Position numbers and translations under genes: made by a program. Under the pieces are notes generated by a model. The model was given only the letters and a program-made list of their open reading frames with translations. It did no database searches and was not told the origin of the DNA. From Bryoerythrophyllum caledonicum (lineage: Eukaryota > Streptophyta > Bryopsida > Pottiales > Pottiaceae): a stretch of 64,000 nt of DNA. The DNA is taken from contig OZ020514.1 in assembly GCA_963971425.1 (NCBI GenBank), positions 15,877,218 through 15,941,217 on the forward strand, written 5' to 3'. Numbering within the stretch: position 1 is the stretch's first letter; every line of letters starts with the position of its first letter. Of the stretch, positions 33,662-45,475 are shown piece by piece.

Positions 33662-35145
33662 CAAAATAACACTCATGTCCATGGTACAATTGCTTCAAAA
33701 TCGAACACAACCTACTACACTCCATAAAGTTAGAGCCCACGCTAATATAGAAGAAAATGAACAAGCCGATAAACTAGCCAAAGAAGGAAGAGAAAAATCA
33801 CATAAAAATGCCAAAGACCCACATGAGCATGCACATGCCACCCCATACTACTTCCAAAAAGAGGATTGGCCCTCCAAAGATGACACCTCGGACAAAGGCC
33901 CGGTCTGATTTTTAGGAAAATATCTCAAAGAACAAGACACATACAATGACATTGACACGATCTCAGAAAATTCCCCTAACATCGAAAAATGGACAAGCAA
34001 CAACAACATAGACAATGAACTTGTCTACAAATTTCTGGAAAAATCCCACCATTACTGATTTACAAATTACATGCCTTATTAAATTCCGCACTGGTCAATA
34101 TATGGGAAATGCTCGTAAACAACTCTTCTTCGGAATAGAACGCTTCCCATCCATAACATGCCCCATATGCACCTCTACAGACCCCGACACATGGCTACAC
34201 GTTTTACTCAAATGCAAAAACCACCACATACACTCCCTCATTGTTGAAAGATACAACAAAGCAGTATGCCAAATCCGAAAACTAATTACCTCACATAACA
34301 AATCCCGATGTTTCATACTCATGAATGCCGGCACTTTCAATAACAACCCACAAGATAATACGGTCCCACCTTGGCTACTCCCATGTACATGTGCAACCCA
34401 CCGATGTCACTGTAATGCCAGATTTAAACCCGACATGCTTTGCGTAAAAGGCCTACCATACAACGACCCGCCACCCATCCACATTGATCCAAACTATACC
34501 ATTCAATTTATTGAATTTACATATTGTAACGACAGATTCTCACCAAAAACAATTGAAAACAAAATAAACAAATATTAACCCCTCATCCACGACATTAGAA
34601 ACCTCGGATGGAAAATTGACCCCCTCATAGTCATCACGGCTGGTGCCCGCGCCACAACTTATATCCCATCCATGAACACCCTTGAAGAAACCTTCAAAAT
34701 ACCCATGAACACAATTAAACATACCTTCAATAATGTAAACACCATCGCAATCCAACATGCTATGTCCATATTATTACATAAACAAAAAATTGAGAATAAC
34801 CAAACCCTCCCCGATCCACATGGCACACCATAAAATACCCTAACTCTCCCACTGCCCCGCTCATTTCCCCTCCACTCCTCGGTCCTTCCCCCCCCTTCAT
34901 TGTCTTTTCTTTTTCTTTTTCTTTCCTTTTTCTTTTCTCCCCACTCCCTTGCTCTGATTGTGGCTTTCCTTTGTTTTGGTTTTCATTCCTATGGTTACTT
35001 GTCACATAGTGTCTACCCTCGAGAGGGGGAAGTAGCCCCATACTACTAATTCCTTGCCAGGTGGGCATGGTCTTAGTGGTGGTGCGAACAGACACTTTAT
35101 TCACGCCGGTCCCTCTTTGACCGGCGTTCTTCTTCTTCTTATACT
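33662..35145 (+). mobile_element. 5'-truncated LINE: RNase H end, C-terminal zinc domain and 3' UTR
   Basis: It begins within an RNase H domain (HKVRAHANIEENEQADKLAK, 33730-33790). After a TGA near 33906 and a change of frame, a second frame (34015-34578, continuing to about 34832) encodes CPICTSTDPDTWLHVLLKC, a Cys/His knuckle typical of LINE C-termini, then an RYNKAVCQIRKLI helix. A pyrimidine-rich 3' UTR follows, ending with a stem-loop and a TTC-repeat tail. RNase H after the polymerase is known from I/Ingi-like and some plant L1 LINEs. The clade is not fixed here. Confidence 0.75.
35104..35128 (+). other. stem-loop at the LINE 3' end
   Basis: ACGCCGGTC (35104-35112) pairs perfectly with GACCGGCGT (35120-35128) across a 7-base loop. 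The microsatellite TTCTTCTTCTTCTT follows at once. A hairpin plus a short repeat tail is the usual recognition end for LINE reverse transcriptases. Confidence 0.75.
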
Positions 35146-37625
35146 ACCTTAGTGAACTTTCACCCTCTACTTTTGCTACAACACACCTACAACTAAATAC
35201 ATGACTTGGAGACCACATGGTAGGTACCTGTATTGGTTTTGTGGTTTAATCCCACATATCTATAAATGTTGTCACTGCAAATACCATTATGGTATGAATA
35301 TCTCTTGGAAAAACACATATGGAATACACACACCCAACACTCATACATCCCTACTACATCTCTACATTACAAACACACCTCATACATCTACACACAACAC
35401 ACAAGCCCTACTTCCACATACACCTCCAACTAATAAGAACACCTACCACCCCACATACATCCTTTTATACACACCACAAACAAAAAAACCACCACCACTA
35501 CAAACTCAACCCTAACCACAAAATATAACCTTATTTCAACTCCCATCTACTCATATCAATATCTAGAACTACACCAAAGACACAATTGCAATTCTTATAA
35601 AACCAAAGCTAAGAAACCTGTAACCCTAAAAACATACCATATTGAAGTTAAAATAATCGGCCACCACACCTCTCACTACAAACCCCTTCTCATAAACATA
35701 ACCATAACCATATCACTCATCACAATACACAAATCCCAACAAATCACAAAAAACAACCAACACCTCTACCAAACCAAACAAAAAACCAATGAAAAACCCA
35801 AAACCCCACACACAACCCTACCCCTATACATATTCATAAAAAAAATTACATACCTCTTCTTGTACAAGGTACCATTGGAACCAACCCCAGGCTCATACCT
35901 TACATAGTACACATCCACCCCAAATTCTACATCTCCAATACTACTAATCTCCAACCCCAATGCTCTCAACAACGCAATAATAATAATAATAGCAACACAA
36001 ATAAAGCAAACAAACAAAGAAAGACCACCTTTAATATCCCACTCTACGTACTACTCCCCCTCTCGTACGGAAACCTCATTCACTGCACACTGTTATTAAC
36101 ACTATGTGGTGACATCAAAACCAATCCCGGCCTAGTGCCTAATGTCTTCCACTCACTCAAAAAAACATAAAAAAACGGCCAACACATATTTTATTCCAAA
36201 CACAATAAAATTCCACCTAGAGTACCAACACCTAGCCTCAACTTTTGCACCAATCTTTAAAAATACCCACGTACTCCATCAAACATACACCACGCTATAC
36301 CCACACATTTCCCATTTCATGCAACAAATAAATAATAATAATAATAATAACTACCCACCCTCACACATTCTCTACACTTTTAATTACCAGCCTTCATCCC
36401 TCAATAGACAAATGTAATAACATCATTGGACAAACTACCACAAACACTAACCCGACAAATTAGACAAAGCTAATACTAAACACCCTCTCTTCCTTACAAA
36501 ACCCTTCCAAAAGACATATCAAAACAAAACACTTACACACCCAATTCCTAGAAGACAACCAACACATCTTGCAACACAAAGACTCTCTCCACAACGACTT
36601 ATATAACTTCATTCATAGTCAAACCCCACCTCCCGCCCCCGAAGCAGTACAATAACAATTTCCCTTCTTTCTACACAATCTCATCCAAGAGGCTCTGCGA
36701 TGCTTTGATCCAATAAATGCATACACACATCCTCCCTCACCACGAACCCGCATCCCTCCCCTCCTTCATACGCCAAACATGGAAAGAGACACCCATATAA
36801 CAACATGGAATGCCTCATCCTTAAACACTGCCATACCATGCATCCATAATCTAGCTTCTCATACTAATACCCTCCCGGCCTTAGGCGCCATTTAAGAAAC
36901 CAAACTAACCGCTACAAAATCTACAAAATACATACAAAGAATTTTTTCCAACTACAAGCTTATGTTCAACAATACACATGCATTTACCAAATGCATCCAG
37001 CAACGAATGCCATATACGCCAGTGAGAGGACTTCTTATGCTCATACATCAATCCAAAACTTTTTCGGAAAACATTACAAAAATCCCCACCTTTGTTAACA
37101 TATCGTCAAACTTAGAAATTATCGAAATTGCAAATTGACCACTCCAACCATAACTTATTCTACATTTGTACATGCCCTCGCATCTAGATGACTCCATACT
37201 CATTCCAAAAATCCAAGCCACCATCACCACTCAAATTAACTCACACACCAATCACACCATAATTTTGTGCGGAGACTTTAACCGAGACATTGCCCTACTT
37301 GGAAGACAAAACGGCCATACCGTGACCCCTCCAAATGATGAAGACTACCAATGGCAAAGTTACACAGACAACCTGGAACTTGCATATATACCAACTGACA
37401 ATCCATATTCTAGACAAGGCGGACTCAACTACACACACACCAGCCTAATTGATGGGTTTTATATAAAAACATCAAACCCCACCCAATACACGGCTACTAC
37501 CAACACCACAACCAATTTAAACTCTGACCACTTTCCAATTCAACTCAGCATTCCACATAACACCCTTATTAACAGACCTCCTACTACCACGAACTCGAAT
37601 GATACTAAAATGAATAGCTAAATAT
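35146..37625 (+). mobile_element. 5' part of a LINE: leader, 2A-like site and APE endonuclease
   Basis: The leader (35146-36080) is rich in A and C and very poor in G. A frame ending CTLLLTLCGDIKTNPGLV (about 36084-36137) resembles the 2A peptides found at the N-terminus of several non-LTR elements, with Leu in place of the final Pro. An endonuclease frame from 36779 shows TTWNASSL, ETKL, ILCGDFNRD (about 37262) and SDHFPI (about 37530), the APE-type catalytic motifs. TAA near 36894 (probably former CAA), TGA near 37137 and TAA near 37152 interrupt it. Similarity stops at about 37620, before any reverse transcriptase. Confidence 0.75.
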
Positions 37626-37773
37626 TCACACTGAAACCTTAGAAGTTACAAAATTCTCGCGAACCTACTAACCCGGATTAACATCATGCTCCAAGTTAGC
37701 TAAACGTGAGTTAAATGACAGACAAGTAGCCACTTGTAAGGGAATTAGCCAAACATATTCTGATGAGCATTTT

Positions 37774-38065
37774 TTTAATTCTAAAGAATTTCAGTTCACC
37801 TTGTGGAATACACATTGGCTAAAAAAAATAAGTAACGAGTTTCAGATGATGGTGTTCAGAAGTGGAAAAAAAATTGCACACATTAGCTCTCTTCGAACAA
37901 AAGTCTCCCCATCAATTATAGGTGCAATGAACTCAAAAAAGCAATTCCACACACTTTAGCTCCACTTGACCTAAAGTGCGCACCATTACTAAGTGCAGTG
38001 AACTAAAAAGAAGATTTGCTCACACTTTAATCCACTACTAGAGCTAAAGTGTGAACGAGCATTTA
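37774..38065 (+). repeat. left copy of a 300-bp direct repeat with TTTAGCTC palindromes
   Basis: From TTTCAGTTCACCTTGTGGAA to the palindrome block, this stretch matches 43566-43880 in the same orientation. It contains about three dyads of the type CACACTTTAGCTC..GAGCTAAAGTGTG with a linking phrase GTGCAGTGAACTAAAAAGAA, repeating about every 70 bases. Confidence 0.7.
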
Positions 38066-38364
38066 CTTTCTATCATTCACCATGAAGGCAATTACTGGTT
38101 ATATTGGTTTCAAGATTAGAAGCAATTTACCACATTGTTATTTTAAAAAAGAAACAAAAACATATTGCAAATTATCACTGATACGCAAGAACAATGGAGA
38201 GAATATTTCATAGCAATCATTGGCATCACATATAGTCATACAAATTGTAATCGAATACAAATATTATCTATACTCTCAGCACCAATGGATCTAACCATTC
38301 ACATGAAGTATTACGCATCATAATCCAATATCTAGGAAAAGGAAAGTCCATTGATCTAAGTCTA
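38066..38364. other. 3' flank of gene C
   Basis: AT-rich sequence downstream (in gene direction) of the stop of gene C at 38365. No gene and no clear polyadenylation signal assigned. Confidence 0.4.
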
Positions 38365-41300
38365 TTACGATTCGGACTTGGCAAGTGCTTCCAAGGAAGC
38401 CTTAATAATCGCTACCTGCCCCTTCGGAATTTTTGTAGTTGAATCTTGCACATGACCTCCATCCCTCTTTGAAGACCTAGGTTTCCATGCTGTCAAGATT
38501 GAATCGGTACTCTCCCATGTTATGGCTATCCCCTTTTCAATTGTCCAGCGAAGGTTGCAATCTGTATCCTAATCTTTATAGAACTTCAGAACATCCCAAA
38601 TGCGCGATATAGGGCGAAAGAATTGGATACGGACGGTGTTTGGCATATCCGGGTTAGAATTGGGATCTGAAATCGCTAGAGCAATCCAAAATGGGCGCTC
38701 GTCTCCATCACAAGGCCGCAATGCAACAAAATAGCTAGCAAAATGATCACGACCAACTCTAAAAGAAGGAGGTGGACGATTGCGTCTCTGTCCAACAAAA
38801 TGCTCATCTTCACGGTACTCCTCGTAAACCTCACCCTCCGCTGAGAACTCATCTTCAGTGGCATGGGCAATTTGCATCATTGGCCAAAAGCCGTCTTCCA
38901 ATGATGTTGGCGTATCCATTGGAAGAGTCAAAGAATCTCTAAGGTCGCGCCAATGATACGATAGCGGCTCAAAATGTGATCTGGCTTCAACAAACTTCCG
39001 CGATAATTGCTGCTAGTGATCAATGAATCCTGAAAGTTCCTTCACCACCTCAGGGAGATGCCGCATTGTAGAAGGCTTCAATGCATCAGGTTCTCCGCAA
39101 GGCCATAAAGTTCTCACTTCAGAATCCTCCTTCCACAATTTGATGCCACTACCTTCTCCTCCCTTAGTAAGCCAATCCTCATCATGACAAAGGATTTTAT
39201 ACTTCATTACCGGACAACCACTTGAATCCACATAAAACTTGAACTGATGAGCCTTCGTATGACCCTGCAAAGCGTCATCACCGTCCGCAATCATATCCCC
39301 AAGGAACTTCTTAAAGTCAGGAACCTCTTGGATGAGATGCGGGATTGTGGGAACACTCTCATTTTTCATGAACGACCTCATGAGCAAAGGAATGGTTGGA
39401 AAACTCTCCTTCCTCAGTGTCATACTCCAACGTCCAAATAATGCATCTATATCATCATGTGTATGACCAACTAGCATAAAATTAACATATACCTCGCGGA
39501 AGATGCGTTTTGCAACAAGGAGAGACCAATAACAGAAGACAAATCTATTTTTGTTCTCACCAACGGCATTGTCCATTTGCATGTTTAATATTGGAGGCAA
39601 AGGCCTCCCTGGAACTAGGATATCTGAAATCTGCCCTAATGAATCCAAACACATCTCTGCACCCCGTAATACCGCCGCATACAATGGATGAGAACTAGAT
39701 TTTGGAAAGAATTGCGCAGACGATGATTTTGGAGGCGCCTCGAGGTCACACAATCATTTTGCAAACGTGTAAATGGCATCATGGGAATATAAATCAAGGC
39801 CGTAATGGGTGTAACGCTGGTCCACATGACCATGGGCAAGCATGCATGTGACTGCACGAGGCAACTTCAAAAGCCCATCTAAGTGTTTTGTCTTATGTGA
39901 AAAAATTGGGGAGGCGGTCTTTGAGTGATCCATCTTATCATGCATGATGGTTAGAACCTCCTGGGGCGACGACTTTGATCGAAATCGATTGAGGTAATAC
40001 AAGTCCCAATGTACGAAAGCACAATCGATGTGAACCTGCATCTTCTTTTGCCATTGCAGCAATGCTTGTGTTCCACGTTGAGTAAGCTTCTTCAGATCCT
40101 GGTATTTGTCTCACGTAGAACAACGAGCAAAGTTGTCTCCATCTTTCTTGGCATAGTACTTAGGGAAGCTCACTTGCCGAATCTTACTCAAGCTTGAGGT
40201 TGAGATTGGCGGCAATCTACAATCAACGAGGTGATCATCTAGAAGAGCTATCTGATCCTTCCACTTAAAACTTGCAGGGAGGACCTTTGCCACAGCCTTC
40301 TAGCCAGATGGGAGAACACGAGACTTGTGAGGCATGTGATCCGCATGTCTATCGAGGATGGCTCCAAAAGCGGCAGTAGCCTCAACCGTATGACCTCTAG
40401 GCTTACGCAAACCGGTATTCCCGTGGTGTTGAGCCGCATGACCAGCGGCAGTACCCTTCGCATTCCGATAGAAAGTACTCGAACTTACACTCATGATTTT
40501 CATCCAAGCATGGGCACAAACGTCCACACCCTCTAGGGTCACAACCTTTTTACCCGAAGAGTTTCTATGAAACTGTCTATGAACGTCGAGTTTGATATGG
40601 TTTCTAAACTGCACAATGGTCTCACAGTACAAGCGTTTACACCCTCTAGGGTCACGACCTTCCTACCCGAAGAGTTTCTATGAAACTGTCGATGAACGTT
40701 GAATTTGATATGATTTCGAAATTGCACGATGGTCTCACTCTACAAGTGCGTCCAGAGGACTTTTATTTTATCTCTAGGGTAGTGTTGAACACAGTTTTGT
40801 ATGCAACAACTATTGCTCGCAACTGCGTTAATGGAATGAGGGGTCATGAGGAATTCAGCAGTCCTAGACATTGTTGGACGTGTATTCCTTGAGGAATTGT
40901 CGTACGAACGGGAGCTCCCACCAAGAGGTCTGTTACGCTCAACCAACGAGACATTGTAAACGTCCCTAAGGCAAAGATGGAAGAGACTCACATCGTTTAA
41001 AAAGACTTGTGGAATTGGCTAGGACTTAAACGAGTACCTCCATTCATCAGGAGCTTCGTCTTCAACAAAAGTACTGGACACATGTACTACAACATTTGAC
41101 TCCCCAAGGGGACCAGAGGAACCTAGATTTGCACTGGATCGGACATTGCGAACGAACCCCTCCGCAACACGAACACCCAAACCATTGTGAAGCGAAATAG
41201 TCATCCTCACCCAGAGACGGCGAGGAATAACATCAAACTCAAGAAGGTCTGGGTCCACGGAGGCATCAACATGAACATCGTCGTCCTTCGAGGACGACAT
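38365..41300 (-). pseudogene. gene C: RNase-H-fold (DDD-type) transposase-like protein homologous to gene B, decayed
   Basis: The start is ATG 41300-41298, right after an acceptor ATGCAG; the product begins MSSSKDDD, like gene B. The stop is TAA at 38367-38365. Shared motifs in order: VVTLEGVDVCAHAWMKI, RHADHMPHK, TIMHDKMDHSKTASP (40 kb), NMQMDNAVGENKNRF and FMLVGHTHDDIDALF (39.5 kb), then HQFKFYVDSSGCPVMKYK and a C-terminal domain (VALRPCDGDERPFWIALA). I take Asp of DKMD, Asp of MDN and Asp of DDID as the catalytic triad of an RNase-H-like fold. In-frame TAG lies at 41019, 40740, 40300, 39013 and 38569 and TGA at 40111 and 39754. A 113-bp tandem duplication shifts the frame near 40630. An untranslated exon upstream (42.0-42.3 kb) is possible. 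Confidence 0.6.
40526..40751. repeat. 113-bp tandem duplication inside gene C
   Basis: ACACCCTCTAGGGTCACAAC at 40526 returns as ACACCCTCTAGGGTCACGAC at 40639, and the similarity runs for the whole unit. Both copies encode the segment with ETIVQFRNHIK and VVTLEGV. As 113 is not a multiple of three, the duplication breaks the frame. Confidence 0.8.
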
Positions 41301-41635
41301 CCTGCATTCCAATGAGATAATTATTAGATAATCCTTCCAATAAGTATGAGTGAAAATCTTGTAGGAATGGACATCAATGCAGAAGCATAGGAAGTGGGTA
41401 ATTTAGCTCGAATGTAGGTAAGGTCTAGCGCTTGAAAAATAATGTGCATTCAACTGAATTAACATTATATAATAGGCAAATTTAGCTTGATTTGAGGTAA
41501 ATTCAGATGGTATTATATGACAAGATTACAAATTCATGTCAGCACTTTTAATGCGAATATGAAATAAGCACACCCTTGTGAATGACATACTAGCTCAACA
41601 CGACCTGAAATGTTGACTATTAAACTGTATGACAA

Positions 41636-41850
41636 TTTAGCTCGATTCGAGCTAAAGTGACGTAGAAAATGAGGTATGGCAGTTTAGCTCGAGTCGAGCT
41701 AAATTGTCGTTGGTAATAAGGTATGACAGTTTAGCATGAGTCGAGCTAAACTGTTGTTAATAATATGGTATGACAGTTTAGCTCGAGGTGAGCTAAATTG
41801 TCGTTGATAATATGGTCTGGCGCATTGGCTTGATTCGAGCTAAAATGTCC
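41636..41850. repeat. five TTTAGCTCGA-TCGAGCTAAA palindromes upstream of gene C
   Basis: Copies at about 41636, 41688, 41727, 41768 and 41823 follow a near-regular 40-50 base spacing with the linker GGTATGACAG. The best reads TTTAGCTCGAGTCGAGCTAA. They are the same family as in gene D introns, 5 to 10 kb away. Confidence 0.85.
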
Positions 41851-42420
41851 TTCCGTGATTATCAGCGTCATTTTCGGGCATAATATGGACAAACTCTTCA
41901 GCCTATGAATCTGCCTTTCTGTATACTAGAACCCAAATCTTTGCGTTAGTAACCGAGAAACTCGCAGTGACGCTTCAAAATCACAGTAGCAACTAGAACT
42001 ATAGCAATAAGCATCTCTGTCACATCCTAATTGCTTGAATACACGGAGAATGCAAGAAGTAAACTTTGTGTACCTTGTGAAGTAGACAACCGGTGCGTTG
42101 TTGCCTCGCGCAAGCGCCCTGCTCAACCGTGCGCAACCTATAAATGTTGCCCTCCTCAACCTCTCACAGTTGTACCACCTCCAAGCCTCCCACCCACCAG
42201 CCTTGTTCAACAACCAAACTGAGAAGGAAAGAAATGAAGAAACTGGGCGAGGTTCGCCGAGGTTGGTCACAGACACACGACTGCGGGCTACGATTTCAGA
42301 ATTGGTGGAAGGAAACTTTTCCACAGCCCCTTAAATAGTGAAAATTTGAAATCTCGGCGGGAAATTGAATCAACTGTTTCCCGGTCAACTAAATTAGGAA
42401 GAGTACATACCTCAATTATA
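41851..42420 (-). promoter_or_regulatory. putative 5' region of gene C
   Basis: Moderately GC-rich compared with its surroundings, with a long minus-strand frame (42324-41926) lacking recognisable domains. It could hold the promoter and a noncoding exon of gene C. Evidence is positional only. Confidence 0.3.
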
Positions 42421-42470
42421 CTCGCACATGCGACCATTTTCCGTACATTTTCAGTCTTGATTGAAGATTG

Positions 42471-42555
42471 GGGTTAGGGTTAGGGTTAGGATTTAGGGTG
42501 TAGGGTTTCAAATTTATGTTCAGGTTTAGGGTTCACGGTTTAAGGTCCTTGGGTT
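42471..42555. repeat. second interstitial telomere-like tract
   Basis: GGGGTTAGGGTTAGGGTTAGGATTTAGGG followed by more degenerate TTTAGGG and TTTAAGG words, in the same orientation as the tract at 838-918. Confidence 0.7.
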
Positions 42556-43565
42556 AGGTATTATCCTTGTGATGATATTTCATTTCAATTTACTAATACT
42601 TTGAATATTCCGGATATTGACAATTCAACTAAGGTATAACAAAATGTAGAGAAGATATTGAGATGATTAGAAATAATTTGTATTACAATCCAAATAGGAC
42701 TTATCTATAAAGTTGAAAGCTAAGACCTTAAAGAACGAGTAGCATTAAAAAAAATTAAAAATTGTATGTGCACGTGTATTTTGAGCAAAGAAGTATGTAT
42801 TCAAACATGCTTTGGACATCATTTCTTTGGGGTTTTTAAAAAGTGCATAATGTTACTATTTTGTAATCAATTTAGAATGTTCATTCTTTTGCAAGAATCC
42901 TAAGTATTCCTATGGTCTAGATTTGGAATTGAAATTAGTTACTATCCACTAAGTAGTGAAAGACTAAAAATGTGCAAAAACTAATAGTTGGATTAAAATA
43001 TCTTATTCTTGAGTTCACAATGAATTATCATGAGTTTAGGGTGTAACAATCTAGGCATGACATGAAAAATGGAGAAATTCTTGACCATACACAATTTATT
43101 TTATATTTTGACGTGAAATTAAAGACTCTGTCATTTGTAAAACATAGACAGTGGAACAATATTTTGTAGAAGGATGATAGAAGACATGAGGCATATTACT
43201 AAGTAATTTATTTTCTCATTGAATGTCTTCAATAAAAGTTATGTTAGCCAAAAGAGAAACTTCTCGATTGCCGGCACGTCGAACAACTTAAAAACCTTTT
43301 GCTATGACACACTATGGAATGTGATATTTTCAATACATAGAAGTAATATTAGAACGTTTGATATTGTGGAAAAACATGTTATTTTTCTAGTGAAAAATAA
43401 GATTATATCCCAATTCATACATTTTCACACATTGTCACATATTTTTGGTTTAGGGTACCAAGAATACTTAGACTTCATATCCAGTGAGGACTAGATTGTC
43501 ATATTTTTTTGCTTTTTCATATTACTATTGGAGATTTAGGTCTACATATTTTGAAAATCCTTTTA
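42556..43565. other. AT-rich spacer without supported genes
   Basis: The 91-codon frame at 43219-43494 has no recognised domain and an AT-rich composition identical to its surroundings. I regard it as chance. Confidence 0.45.
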
Positions 43566-43890
43566 AAATTCAAAAGATTTGTATTTCACCTTGTGAAATA
43601 CTTAACCATAAAGAGAAATACGGAGTTTAAAATGATTGTTTGAAGAAGTGGAAATACACATTGCACAGACATCAACTCATTTTTTAGCAGAAGTGTGCCC
43701 CATCACTACGTGTAATGAACTAAAAAGAGTGTGTGCACACACTTTAGCTCCAGTAGTGCTAACGTGTGCCACATCACTAGGTGCAGTGTTCTAAAAAGAA
43801 AATACGCGCAGTTTAGCTCTACTAGAGCTAAACTGTGCACCATCCCTAAATGGAGTGGATTAGATAGCAAAAATGCACTCTTTAGCTCCA
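43566..43890 (+). repeat. right copy of the 300-bp direct repeat with TTTAGCTC palindromes
   Basis: It matches 37774-38065 in the same orientation (TTTCACCTTGTGAAATAC.. then GAAGTGG..GCACA). Dyads such as GTTTAGCTCTACTAGAGCTA occur at about 43738, 43810 and 43875. Confidence 0.7.
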
Positions 43891-44030
43891 CTACACACAA
43901 GATGGCTTCTAGTGTAGTGGACACTAAATATGAACCCATACACTAATTGTAAAATTTACAATAAGTGTAGTGACAAAACTATAATACACTAAGTGTCAAC
44001 TACTACACTAAATGTCAATCCTAGTAAATA
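43891..44030. repeat. ACACTA/TAGTGT inverted-motif cluster
   Basis: Short dyads, for example TAGTGTAGTGGACACTA at about 43911 and ACACTAATTGTAAA with TTTACAATAAGTGT at about 43941. A different motif from the neighbouring TTTAGCTC family. Meaning unclear. Confidence 0.5.
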
Positions 44031-44690
44031 GTGGAACATAAAGTTTTTTACTTGTGGACAGTTAGTGTATGAAACCTTAAAAATGATATTGTGTACATCT
44101 TGAGCATCAAGTAAAGAAGGATTGAGTGCATGTAGAAAAACAAGAATTTGCAAGAAAGAGCTTGGGAATAATAGGACGTAAGTATGGAGCAAAAGGAAAA
44201 TCTCAAAAATTGGACAAACTGTCATAAAATATACTTTTAAAACATTAAAGATTCATTGAATAATAATTAAATATTCTTTAATTGTTCATAAAAGTTATAG
44301 ATATATAAATATACATTAAATATTGTATAAAAATTCATTACAAAGTCATCAGTTATTGGCTAAATATATGATTACACATTAAATATTCATTAGATAATAT
44401 TAAATAATATAAAGGGAATGCAAGAGATGGGAATGACGATAGCCGTGGATAAGACGATAAGAAATTGAGGTTGAAGATGAGACAAGAAGAATAAATGCAT
44501 GGCAACCAGTAGGCAAAAGATTCTGAGCTAACACTATTTATCAAGTAACAAATTTGTGTGCTAGAGTAGAGTTTTGATTGAGGGCTAAAACAAAATGAGC
44601 TGCAATAGGTGAACGAATGAAAGATAATATTCATGACAATGGCGGCTAAAACTAATTGCTAACTTGTTGACAAATAGTGTACTAGAAAAA

Positions 44691-45087
44691 GAGCATCTCT
44701 ACCGGGGCAGAGGGTCCGGGAGAAATGTCGGAATGAAGGAATAAACACGGTAAAGCCCATTCCGCAAGGCCGATGCCGCTGTCCCGGCCCATCGGGGTGG
44801 CGGTGACGATTCTTCTCAATAGGAAATTTACGAAAAGTACAGGGGACACCAAAATTCCCCGGGAGCATGTGTCCAATCAAGTAACGACATGTGGGAATTA
44901 AAAAAAACAATAAAAACTCACTAAAAAATTGGCGAACTATGGCGTTAGTGCCGCGTGCTGGCGTTCCCCTAGAGTGGCCAATTCGAGGACGAGTGTAGGG
45001 GAAAAGGGTAACCCCCCTCCCGTCATCTCCAACTTGGGCACCTCTTTCCCTGCCGTGGAAAATTCAACGTCAGGGTCAGAGGTGCTC
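44691..45087. mobile_element. short MITE-like element, about 400 bp
   Basis: The left end GAGCATCTCTACC and the reverse complement of the right end, GAGCACCTCTGACC, agree at nearly all positions. The interior is much more GC-rich than the surroundings. GAGCATCTC-type ends are common in plant MITEs. No clear target duplication is visible, so the superfamily is left open. Confidence 0.5.
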
Positions 45088-45134
45088 TAACTACACTATT
45101 TATACCGTTACACTAAAAGCAAAATGTAGTGAAA

Positions 45135-45440
45135 TAGAATGAAAAAATTCCCACTTAAGCTCTATTAGAGATAATGTTTGCACCATCAGTAAATGTAGGG
45201 AACTAAAAAGAAAATATACACTTTAGCTCCAATAGAGCTAAAGTGTGCACCGGCATTTTTTTCAAAATTATACTACTGGAAGATGTCGTCTTTACATATT
45301 AAAGCAAAATGAAGTGAAAAAAAAGGAAAAAATTCACACTTTAGCTCTATTAGAGCTATCGTGTGCACCATCACTAAATGTAGGGAACTAAATAGAAAAT
45401 CTGCACACTTTAGTTCCAATAGAGCTAAAGTGTGCACCGG
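45135..45440. repeat. two further CACTTTAGCTC..GAGCTAAAGTGTGCACC repeat units
   Basis: Two long similar units (about 45135-45290 and 45300-45475), each with a degenerate dyad, the phrase ACTAAATGTAGGGAACTAAA and a second good dyad (TTTAGCTCCAATAGAGCTAA), ending in GTGTGCACCGGCATTT and AAATTATACTA. A continuation of the family at 37.9 and 43.7 kb. Confidence 0.7.
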
Positions 45441-45475
45441 CATTTATTTTAAAATTATACTATTGCAAGATGTGG

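Noticed and set aside
43219-43494. 91-codon frame
   Set aside because: AT-rich surroundings, no recognisable domain, no splice or homology support.
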